NCBI GenBank assembly: GCA_025350745.1
Contig: JANXXG010000127.1
Coordinates: 1-5,504, forward strand
Source of the DNA: Chloroflexota bacterium
GTDB taxonomy: Bacteria; Chloroflexota; Limnocylindria; P2-11E
Direction: 5' to 3'
Length of the DNA: 5,504 bases
Below are positions 1-5,504 of the stretch, piece by piece (position 1 is the stretch's first letter; the number at the start of each line of letters is the position of its first letter). The position numbers were made by a program, and so were the translations under genes. The notes under the pieces were generated by a model. It ran no database searches. It was not told the origin of the DNA and saw nothing but the letters and a program-made list of their open reading frames with translations.

Positions 1-1425
1 CCCGCCGGCGCAGCGAAGAAGGCCTTCATCATGAACCGCATCGGGGACTGGGGCTTCATGATCGGGATGATCACGGCGTTCCTCGTCTTCGGCACCATGA
101 ACTTCGTGGAGATCTTCGACCGTGTCGCCAATGATCCGCCCGCTCAGGGCGTGCTGGCGCTCATCGGCCTGGCGTTCTTCCTCGGCGCGACGGGCAAGTC
201 CGCGCAGCTCCCGCTCTATTCATGGCTGCCGGACGCCATGGAGGGCCCGACCCCGGTCTCGGCGCTCATCCACGCCGCGACGATGGTGACCGCCGGCGTG
301 TATCTGGTGGCCCGTTCGACGCCGCTCTTCGAGGCCGCCGGCCCGGTGCTCGCCGGCGTCGGCGGCGTGGGTGCACTCACCGCGATCTTCGCCGCGACGA
401 TCGCGCTCGTGCAGTTCGACATCAAGCGGGTGATGGCCTACTCGACGGTGAGCCAGCTCGGCTACATGTTCCTCGCGCTGGGCGTGGGTGCGCCGATCGC
501 GGCGATGTTCCACCTCATCACGCATGCCTTCTTCAAGGCCCTGCTGTTCCTCGGCTCCGGATCGGTGATCCACGGCATTGGCGATGTCCAGGACATGCGG
601 CGGATGGGCGGACTGCGGTCGAAGATGCCGATCACCTATTGGACGATGGTCATCGCCGGTGGCGCCCTGTCAGCGCTGCCGCCGCTCGCGGGCTTCTGGT
701 CCAAGGACGAGATCCTCGGCTCCGCGTTCAAGAACGGCTATCCGTTGCTGTGGGGCGTCGGCGTGCTGACCGGCGGCCTCACCGCCTTCTACGTGACCCG
801 AGCCATCTGGCTCACCTTCCACGGGCAGCCACGGGACCGTCACCTCTATGACCACGCCCATGAGTCCCCGCGGATCATGACCGTGCCGCTCCTTGTGCTC
901 GCGGCCGGAAGCGTGCTCGTCGGGTTCATCGGGTTCCCTCCGGACAACGGCTTCCTCCACGCGTTCCTGCGCCCCGCGATCGAGACGGCTGGAGGTCGAG
1001 CGGTCGAGACCGGAACGAACTGGACGGAGTTCCTCGCCCTCGCGGCGGTCTCGACCGCGGTCGGGATCGGCGGGATCCTGCTCGGGCTCTCGATGTACTC
1101 GCGCGGCCGGCCGGATCCCGCGGCGATCTCCCGCGCGGCCGGACCCTACTACGACGTCCTCGTGAACAAGTACTACGTCGATGAGGTCTATGACCGGCGG
1201 CTCGTCGACGCCGGCAAGGCCGTCGCCGGAGCGGCCTGGGCGTTCGACATCCACATCATCGACGGCCTCGTGAACCGGCTCGGGTGGGCGATCAAGCTCG
1301 GAGGCGGCGCACTGCGTCGCGTGCAGACGGGCGTCGTCGGCAACTACGCGTTCTCGATCGTCGCCGGCCTGCTCCTCATCATGGTGGTCTACGGCGGCTA
1401 CGCGACCGGCTGGCTGCACCGCTGA
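1..1425 (+). CDS. nuoL: NADH-quinone oxidoreductase subunit L (NuoL), 5' end missing
   Basis: NuoL is the distal antiporter-like subunit of complex I; it forms a proton channel in the cytoplasmic membrane and carries the long lateral helix along the membrane arm. The frame is open from base 1, so the gene is cut by the window edge. 474 residues are visible of a family usually near 610-660. The first visible residues (PAGAAKKAFIMNRIGDWGF) match the conserved stretch just after the family's early helices, so about 160-180 N-terminal residues, including the TM5 glutamate, lie outside. Visible hallmarks are GKSAQLPLYSWLPDAMEGP with the channel Lys at 196-198, LIHAATMV with its His at 271-273, HAFFKALLF with Lys at 535-537, and GFWSKDEIL with Lys at 703-705. 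The C-terminal part has the typical NKYYVDEVYD segment, then IIDGLVN and a last hydrophobic helix (FSIVAGLLLIMVVYGGY). The internal ATG at 31 is not the true start. The stop TGA shares its A with the nuoM ATG. MrpA-type antiporters are related, but this C-terminus and the nuoM-nuoN context point to NuoL. Confidence 0.97.
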   Translation, partial: PAGAAKKAFIMNRIGDWGFMIGMITAFLVFGTMNFVEIFDRVANDPPAQGVLALIGLAFFLGATGKSAQLPLYSWLPDAMEGPTPVSALIHAATMVTAGVYLVARSTPLFEAAGPVLAGVGGVGALTAIFAATIALVQFDIKRVMAYSTVSQLGYMFLALGVGAPIAAMFHLITHAFFKALLFLGSGSVIHGIGDVQDMRRMGGLRSKMPITYWTMVIAGGALSALPPLAGFWSKDEILGSAFKNGYPLLWGVGVLTGGLTAFYVTRAIWLTFHGQPRDRHLYDHAHESPRIMTVPLLVLAAGSVLVGFIGFPPDNGFLHAFLRPAIETAGGRAVETGTNWTEFLALAAVSTAVGIGGILLGLSMYSRGRPDPAAISRAAGPYYDVLVNKYYVDEVYDRRLVDAGKAVAGAAWAFDIHIIDGLVNRLGWAIKLGGGALRRVQTGVVGNYAFSIVAGLLLIMVVYGGYATGWLHR

Positions 1426-2945
1426 TGGATCACCTGTTGACGCTCCTCATCGTTGTGCCGCTCGTCGGCCTCATTCCGCTGATCGCGTTCTTCCGCGACG
1501 TGCGTGCCGTGAAGCAGATCGCGGTGGTCACGACCTTCGTCGAGCTGGTGCTCTCGCTCGTCATGCTCGCGCAGTTCCACGTCGGCGAGGCGGGCTTCCA
1601 GATGGTCGAGTCGGTGGCCTGGATCCCGAGCTTCGGCATCCGCTACGAGCTCGGGGTGGACGGGATCTCCGTCCTGCTCATCCCGATGACGACCCTGCTC
1701 ACGTTCATCAGCGTCCTCTATTCGACCGGTGGCGCGATCAAGGAGCGCCTCGGCGAGTACATGGCCGCGTTCCTCGTCCTCGAGGTCGGCATGGTCGGCG
1801 TCTTCATGGCCCTCGACCTCTTCCTCTTCTATGTCTTCTTCGAGCTGATGCTCGTCCCGATGTATCTGATCATCGGCATCTGGGGCGGCCCGCGGAAGGT
1901 CTACGCGACGCTGAAGTTCGTGCTCTTCACGCTCGCTGGCTCGCTGCTGATGCTGGTCGGCATCATCGCCGTGTATCTCGCGAGCGGCGACGCGGGGAAC
2001 CGGACGCTGTCGCTCCCCGAGCTCCTCGCGCACCCGGGCCGCTTCTCCGGGACCTTCCAGTTCTGGGTGTTCCTCGCGTTCGCGCTCGCATTCGCGATCA
2101 AGATGCCGATGGTCCCGTTCCACACCTGGCTGCCGGACGCCCATGTCGAGGCACCGACGGCGGGATCCATCGTGCTCGCCGGCGTCCTGCTGAAGGCCGG
2201 CGGGTATGGGTTCCTGCGGTTCGCGCTTCCTCTCTTCCCCATCGGGACGCAGGCCTGGCTGCCGATCCTCATCCTGCTGTCGGTCGTCGCGATCCTCTAT
2301 GGCGCGATCGTGTCGGTGGTCCAGAAGGACCTGAAGAAGCTCGTCGCCTACTCGTCGGTGGCGCATATGGGCTTCGTGACGCTCGGCATCTTCGTCCTGA
2401 ATCAACAGGGCGGCGTCGGCGCGGTCCTGCAGATGCTCAATCACGGCTTCGTGACCGGTGCGCTCTTCCTCTTCGTCGGCATCCAGTACGAGAAGACCCA
2501 CCGGCGGCAGATCGCGGACCTCGGCGGCCTCGCGAATACGTGGCCGCTCTACACGGCATTCTTCGGCGTCTTCGTCCTCGCGTCGCTGGGCCTCCCGGGG
2601 TTGAGCGGGTTCATCGGCGAGTTCCTCGTGCTCGTCGGCACATTCAAGTTCAACCCGGCCACCGGGCCAGGAGGCCTCTTCTGGGGTCCCGCCGCGGCCA
2701 TCGGCGTGATCCTCGCCGCGGTCTACCTGCTTTGGATGTTCCAGCGGGTCATGTACGGAACGGTCCGCGAGGCGTACCGGTCGCTGCCTGACCTGTCGCC
2801 GCTCGAGGTCGTGTGCGCCGTGCCGCTGCTCGTCCTCACCGTCCTGCTCGGCGTGTTCCCGCAGCCGGCGATCGCGATCATCTCGCCGTCGGTCCAGCGC
2901 ATCCTGGCGTTCGCGACCGACGCGTCCCAGGTGGTCGTCCGGTGA
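1425..2945 (+). CDS. nuoM: NADH-quinone oxidoreductase subunit M (NuoM)
   Basis: NuoM is the middle antiporter-like subunit of the complex I membrane arm and forms one of its proton channels. The 506-residue product matches the usual family length (about 490-510) and is hydrophobic throughout, with about 14 membrane segments expected. Key sites visible are Glu140 in FFELMLVPMYLIIGIWGG, Lys226 in KMPMVPFHTWLPDAHVEAP, Lys257 in LLKAGGYG, the SSVAHMGF motif near 310-317, and His340 in LNHG. Glu399 in SGFIGEF stands where NuoL and NuoN carry Lys; this Glu is characteristic of NuoM. The ATG at 1425 was chosen because the product then begins with a normal first helix (MDHLLTLLIVVPLVGLIPLI) and overlaps the nuoL stop by one base. 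The frame is open further upstream, from about 1284, but that stretch is Arg-rich and is nuoL read out of frame. No clear Shine-Dalgarno precedes this ATG, so translation probably depends on coupling to nuoL. Confidence 0.98.
   Translation: MDHLLTLLIVVPLVGLIPLIAFFRDVRAVKQIAVVTTFVELVLSLVMLAQFHVGEAGFQMVESVAWIPSFGIRYELGVDGISVLLIPMTTLLTFISVLYSTGGAIKERLGEYMAAFLVLEVGMVGVFMALDLFLFYVFFELMLVPMYLIIGIWGGPRKVYATLKFVLFTLAGSLLMLVGIIAVYLASGDAGNRTLSLPELLAHPGRFSGTFQFWVFLAFALAFAIKMPMVPFHTWLPDAHVEAPTAGSIVLAGVLLKAGGYGFLRFALPLFPIGTQAWLPILILLSVVAILYGAIVSVVQKDLKKLVAYSSVAHMGFVTLGIFVLNQQGGVGAVLQMLNHGFVTGALFLFVGIQYEKTHRRQIADLGGLANTWPLYTAFFGVFVLASLGLPGLSGFIGEFLVLVGTFKFNPATGPGGLFWGPAAAIGVILAAVYLLWMFQRVMYGTVREAYRSLPDLSPLEVVCAVPLLVLTVLLGVFPQPAIAIISPSVQRILAFATDASQVVVR
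2929..2934 (+). promoter_or_regulatory. Shine-Dalgarno-like site for nuoN
   Basis: AGGTGG, one mismatch from AGGAGG, ends seven bases before the GTG at 2942. It lies inside the last codons of nuoM. It supports GTG 2942 as the nuoN start, together with the four-base GTGA overlap with the nuoM stop. Such a short G-rich match can arise by chance in this composition. Confidence 0.5.
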
Positions 2946-4390
2946 CCTGGTCGGACGTCGTCGCGGTCATGCCGGAGGTGATCGTCACCGCGACGGCGGC
3001 GATCCTCCTTCTCGTGGACGCGAGCATCGGTCGCCGCGCCGCGCGGACCTGGCTGCCGCTCATCACCGTGCTCGGGCTCATCGCCGCGATCATCAGCGGT
3101 CCGTTCACGGTCGCGAGCCACACGGCCTTCGGCGGATTCGTGGTGGTCGACACGTTCACCGCGTTCTTCCGGGTGCTGTTCTGCGTGCTCGCGATCTTCG
3201 CGACGGTCGTGGCGCCTGCGTATCTCGAGCGGCGGTCGATCCCGGCCGGCGACTACTACGCGACGATCCTGTTCTCGACCGTCGGCGCGATGACGATCGC
3301 CCTCGCGACCGACCTCATCACGGTCTTCGTCGGCCTCGAGCTGATGACGATCCCCGTGTACGTGCTCGCGGGCATGGCCCGCCGCGACCGCTATAGCAAC
3401 GAGGCCGCGCTCAAGTACTTCCTTCTCGGCGCGTTCAGCTCGGCGATGCTCCTGTATGGGTTCGCCTGGCTGTACGGCCTGAGCGGCACAACGTCCTTCA
3501 CGGGGGTCGCCGCGGCGGTCGCCAGGTACGGCCTCACGGACGGAGCGACGCTCGTCGCGCTCGCGCTCGTCACGGTCGGTCTCGCGTTCAAGGCCGCGGT
3601 CGTCCCGTTCCATCAGTGGACGCCGGACGCCTACGACGGCGCACCGACGCCGGCGACCGCGTTCATGAGCGTCGCGCCGAAGGCGGCCGCATTCGCCGCG
3701 ATCCTTCGCATCATGATCGGCGCGCTCGCTCCGCTCGGCCTCGACTGGAGCGCCGTCTTCGCAGTCCTCGCGGCCGTGACGATGACCGGGGGCAACGTCG
3801 TCGCGCTCGTGCAGCCGAACGTGAAGCGGATGCTCGCGTACTCCAGCATCGCGCACACCGGCTACATCCTCGCCGGCGTCGCCGCGTACCAGGCCGGCGC
3901 ATCGGCCTCGGCTGGCGTGCTGTTCTACGTGTTCGCATACGGGATCATGAATCTCGGAGCGTTCGCGTGTCTCATCTTCATCGATCTCGACGGCACCCGT
4001 GGCGCGACACTGGACGAGCTGAACGGCTTCGCTCGCCGCAACGCCGGTGGCGCGCTTGCCTTCGCGGTGTTCCTCATCTCGCTCACCGGCATCCCGCCCA
4101 CCGTCGGCTTCGTCGCGAAGGTCTTCATCCTCGGACCCGTCCTGGACTCCGGGCTCGTGTGGCTTGCCGTGGTCATCGCGCTCAATGCGGTGCTCGCGGC
4201 GTTCTACTACCTGCGGGTCGTTGTCCACATGTACATGTACGAGGTCGATACGAACGCCCCGCGGCTCTTGAACGCGCGGTTGCTCTCCGCCGGTCTCGGC
4301 CTGGGCGCTGTCGCGACGGTGCTCGGGGGCATCGTGCCCGACACCCTCTACCGCTGGGCCCTGCAGGCCGCCGCACCCTTTATTCGCTAG
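2942..4390 (+). CDS. nuoN: NADH-quinone oxidoreductase subunit N (NuoN)
   Basis: NuoN is the third antiporter-like proton-channel subunit of complex I, placed nearest the NuoA/J/K/H end of the membrane arm. The product has 482 residues, normal for the family, and about 14 membrane segments are expected. Visible key sites are Glu133 in GLELMTIPVYVLAG, Lys158 in EAALKYFLLGAFSSA, Lys217 in FKAAVVPFHQWTPDAYDGAP, Lys247 in VAPKAAAFAA, VKRMLAYSSIAHTGY at about 294-308, and Lys393 in GFVAKVF. The start is GTG 2942: it overlaps the nuoM stop by four bases (GTGA), has an AGGTGG upstream, and gives the family-like opening VTWSDVVAVMPEVIV. The ATG at 2969 would remove part of that opening. The open frame extends upstream to about 2813, but that sequence is Arg/Pro-rich and is nuoM out of frame. 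The TAG stop lies in CTAG, shared with the stop of the convergent minus-strand gene. It is the last nuo gene seen here. Confidence 0.98.
   Translation: MTWSDVVAVMPEVIVTATAAILLLVDASIGRRAARTWLPLITVLGLIAAIISGPFTVASHTAFGGFVVVDTFTAFFRVLFCVLAIFATVVAPAYLERRSIPAGDYYATILFSTVGAMTIALATDLITVFVGLELMTIPVYVLAGMARRDRYSNEAALKYFLLGAFSSAMLLYGFAWLYGLSGTTSFTGVAAAVARYGLTDGATLVALALVTVGLAFKAAVVPFHQWTPDAYDGAPTPATAFMSVAPKAAAFAAILRIMIGALAPLGLDWSAVFAVLAAVTMTGGNVVALVQPNVKRMLAYSSIAHTGYILAGVAAYQAGASASAGVLFYVFAYGIMNLGAFACLIFIDLDGTRGATLDELNGFARRNAGGALAFAVFLISLTGIPPTVGFVAKVFILGPVLDSGLVWLAVVIALNAVLAAFYYLRVVVHMYMYEVDTNAPRLLNARLLSAGLGLGAVATVLGGIVPDTLYRWALQAAAPFIR
4387..4390. other. Convergent gene ends sharing one CTAG
   Basis: The palindrome CTAG holds both stop codons. 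The plus-strand TAG at 4388-4390 ends nuoN, and the minus-strand TAG (4389 to 4387) ends the 125-residue membrane protein. There is no intergenic space, so any terminator for either operon must lie inside the opposing operon's coding sequence. No hairpin followed by a T-run is seen close to the junction. Confidence 0.9.
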
Positions 4391-4764
4391 CGCGAGGGGA
4401 GCAGCCGCTCACCGGCGAGCCCACCGATCGCGCCGAGCCCGGCGGCGATGGTCAGCGGGACAAGGATCGCCGGCAGCTCCAGGACCAGCAGGCTGCCGAA
4501 GTGCGACACCGGCGCGAACGAGGGCGTGAATGCCTGATGCATCTGCGTCGCGAGGATGCTGCCCAGGAACAGGGAGAACAGGAGCGCGCATGGCGCGGCA
4601 ACGGCGCCGAGCCGACCCGCGATCACGCCGGCGCAGAGCAGGATCCCGGCGGAGACCCCGAGCAGGATGCCCGGTGGGACCGGAAGCGGCTCGGTCAGTC
4701 CCCACCAGAAGGCCAGCCCCGTCGTCGTGGCGAGGACGGATGCGAGCATCCGGGCCATCGTCAT
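4387..4764 (-). CDS. Small four-helix membrane protein, unknown function (last gene of the minus-strand operon)
   Basis: I do not recognise a family for this 125-residue protein. It is strongly hydrophobic, with probable membrane segments near residues 7-24, 31-50, 54-74 and 92-117, and a short basic end (GERLLPSR). It has no obvious catalytic motif. An FGSLLVLEL motif at 89-97 comes just before the last, Gly/Ala-rich helix. The upstream neighbour has a matching FGVLLGFEL and a similar tail, so the two may be tandem paralogues. The start chosen is ATG 4764, because its ATGA overlaps the neighbour's TGA stop by four bases. ATGs at 4758 and 4749 are alternatives. The frame is open up to 5052, but that extension is very Arg-rich and is the neighbouring gene out of frame. 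No Shine-Dalgarno is visible, so translational coupling is likely. The stop overlaps the end of nuoN on the other strand. The hydrophobic pattern and exact packing make a real gene likely. Confidence 0.8.
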   Translation of the reverse strand: MTMARMLASVLATTTGLAFWWGLTEPLPVPPGILLGVSAGILLCAGVIAGRLGAVAAPCALLFSLFLGSILATQMHQAFTPSFAPVSHFGSLLVLELPAILVPLTIAAGLGAIGGLAGERLLPSR

Positions 4765-5120
4765 CGGGGAAGAAAACGTCGCCGCGCGGCTCCACCGAGG
4801 CCGCCCGCGATCCCGCCGCCGATCGCGTACGGAACGACCGCGATGAGCAGCTGCAGCTCGAAACCGAGCAGCACCCCGAAGTCGTTGGCGTACGTCAACC
4901 GCGGCGCGTACTGCACGAGACCCGACAGGAGCGTGCCGGCCACGACGGCGAGCCCGCCCGCGAGAGCCGTTCGCCGCCGGGCAAAGAAGCCCGCGCCCGC
5001 GGACGCAAGAAAGAGGTAGAGGATCGCGAGGAGTCCGGCGATGCCGAACCATTGGTCGATGCGCAGGAGGACGGCGAGGTCGGCCGCACCGGCCGCGATG
5101 ACCGCCAGCGCGAAGCGCAT
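4761..5120 (-). CDS. Small four-helix membrane protein, unknown function (between the peptidase gene and its possible paralogue)
   Basis: This is an unrecognised protein of 119 residues. Hydrophobic segments lie near residues 2-18, 24-46, 51-70 and 82-110, and it ends in a basic tail (AARRRFLPR). The second and third segments are separated by a short basic loop (ARRR, residues 47-50), which suggests a cytoplasmic face by the positive-inside rule. The motif FGVLLGFEL at 81-89, preceded by a Gln-containing loop and followed by a Gly-rich last helix, matches the layout of the next gene. The ATG at 5120 shares its A with the TGA stop of the peptidase gene (TGATG), and the TGA stop at 4763-4761 overlaps the next ATG by four bases. 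No ribosome binding site is seen at usable spacing (a GGTGG about 25 bases upstream is too far). Three genes in a row without gaps suggest one transcript and coupled translation. Function cannot be inferred beyond membrane location. Confidence 0.82.
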   Translation of the reverse strand: MRFALAVIAAGAADLAVLLRIDQWFGIAGLLAILYLFLASAGAGFFARRRTALAGGLAVVAGTLLSGLVQYAPRLTYANDFGVLLGFELQLLIAVVPYAIGGGIAGGLGGAARRRFLPR

Positions 5121-5504
5121 CAGCGCACGGTCGCGAGCGAGCGATCCACCAGATTGAGGGCCTCGCTTCGGCCGTCCGCGCCGATGATCGCGATGTCCTC
5201 GATCCGTACGCCGAACCGGCCCGGGAGGTAGATCCCCGGCTCGATCGAGAACGCCATGCCCGGCTCGAGCTGCTGATCGTTGCCCTCGACGAGGTATGGA
5301 TGCTCGTGGCCGTCGAGGCCGATACCGTGCCCCAGTCGGTGAATGAAGAACTGCCCGTACCCGGCGTCCGCGATGACCGTTCGAGCGGCTGCGTCCACGG
5401 AGGCTGCGGTCGCGCCGGTGCGCGCCGCGGCGTACCCCGCTTCCTGTGCGCGCCGGACCGCGTCGTGCACCCGCGTCCCCTCGGCGTCGGGCGCCCCGCC
5501 GACC
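5120..5504 (-). CDS. M24-family metallopeptidase (Xaa-Pro aminopeptidase/prolidase type), N-terminal part outside the window
   Basis: M24 peptidases have the pita-bread fold and use two divalent metals; this branch typically removes N-terminal residues before proline or cleaves X-Pro dipeptides in the cytoplasm. Only the last 127 residues are visible, and the frame runs off the window end. Three of the five family metal ligands can be placed: His in HRLGHGIGLDGHEHP (codon 5329-5327), Glu in FSIEPGIYLPG (codon 5242-5240) and Glu in GVRIEDI (codon 5200-5198). The second conserved His, in the DGHE segment, is also present. The two Asp ligands would lie upstream and cannot be checked. The first visible residues (GGAPDAEGTRVHDAVRRAQEAG) match the usual region just after those Asp ligands. 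The GTG at 5470 lies inside the domain and is not the true start. The sequence resembles Xaa-Pro peptidases more than methionine aminopeptidase, but PepP and PepQ types cannot be told apart without the N-terminal domain, so no symbol is given. The stop overlaps the following ATG by one base. Confidence 0.95.
   Translation of the reverse strand, partial: VGGAPDAEGTRVHDAVRRAQEAGYAAARTGATAASVDAAARTVIADAGYGQFFIHRLGHGIGLDGHEHPYLVEGNDQQLEPGMAFSIEPGIYLPGRFGVRIEDIAIIGADGRSEALNLVDRSLATVR

Noticed and set aside
1398..2501. A 367-codon minus-strand open frame opposite nuoM
   Set aside because: It has the same charged, low-complexity antisense composition, and nuoM on the other strand accounts for the region.
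2723..4228. A 501-codon minus-strand open frame opposite nuoM/nuoN
   Set aside because: The product is almost wholly charged (Arg, Asp, Glu, His rich) with no hydrophobic core or domain, which is typical of the antisense frame of a hydrophobic G+C-rich gene. The plus strand encodes clear NuoM and NuoN here.
4228..4240. Overlapping palindromes CATGTACATG and GTACATGTAC as an operator
   Set aside because: They lie well inside nuoN and simply encode a His-Met-Tyr-Met-Tyr run; there is no promoter context.
4407..4420. Near-palindrome GCTCACCGGCGAGC just beyond the convergent junction, as a terminator
   Set aside because: It has an A-C mismatch pair, no usable loop around the central CCGG, and no T-run on either side. 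It lies in the coding sequence of the 125-residue protein.
4765..5052. An upstream start at 5052 giving a 221-residue version of the last minus-strand membrane protein
   Set aside because: The added 96 residues are Arg-rich, not membrane-like, and are the neighbouring gene read out of frame. The start at 4764 gives a clean hydrophobic protein and an ATGA overlap.
3616..5231. Long plus-strand open frames (3616-5019 and 4530-5231) across nuoN and the minus-strand genes
   Set aside because: They are Arg-rich, with no recognisable domain. The first runs out of frame through nuoN, and both lie opposite hydrophobic minus-strand genes with properly overlapping starts and stops.
5305..5349. The GLDGHEHP sequence in the M24 His motif, with Gly where many homologues have Val, as an unusual active site
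   Set aside because: From general knowledge of M24 Xaa-Pro peptidases, DGHE variants occur in otherwise normal members. The metal-binding His and the second His are both kept.

Overview
This window is a compact, G+C-rich bacterial segment (very high by eye, with G or C in most third codon positions). It is essentially all coding. The plus strand (1-4390) carries the distal end of a respiratory complex I operon in the order nuoL (5' end cut off), nuoM, nuoN. The minus strand (4387-5504) carries the downstream end of a second operon: the C-terminal half of an M24-family (Xaa-Pro aminopeptidase/prolidase type) metallopeptidase, followed by two small multi-spanning membrane proteins of unknown function.

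The three Nuo subunits are the antiporter-like membrane-arm subunits of NADH:quinone oxidoreductase. Each shows the buried Glu/Lys positions expected of a working proton channel, so this reads as a functional proton-pumping complex I. The genes are packed tightly: nuoL and nuoM share one base (TGATG), nuoM and nuoN share four (GTGA). nuoN is the last plus-strand gene here, which suits the usual ...L-M-N operon end.

The minus-strand genes are equally tight: the peptidase and the first membrane protein share one base (TGATG), and the two membrane proteins share four (ATGA). The two membrane proteins have similar lengths and topology and share an FGxLLxxEL motif followed by a Gly-rich last helix and a basic tail, so they may be tandem paralogues. 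The two operons converge with no gap: both final stop codons lie inside a single CTAG at 4387-4390.

The base composition, NuoL-M-N order and sequence style would fit Chloroflexota or Actinomycetota, but that is an impression, not an assignment. I saw no RNA gene, mobile element, CRISPR array, convincing promoter or terminator. Most of the window is ordinary housekeeping sequence; the part least explained is the membrane-protein pair coupled to the peptidase.
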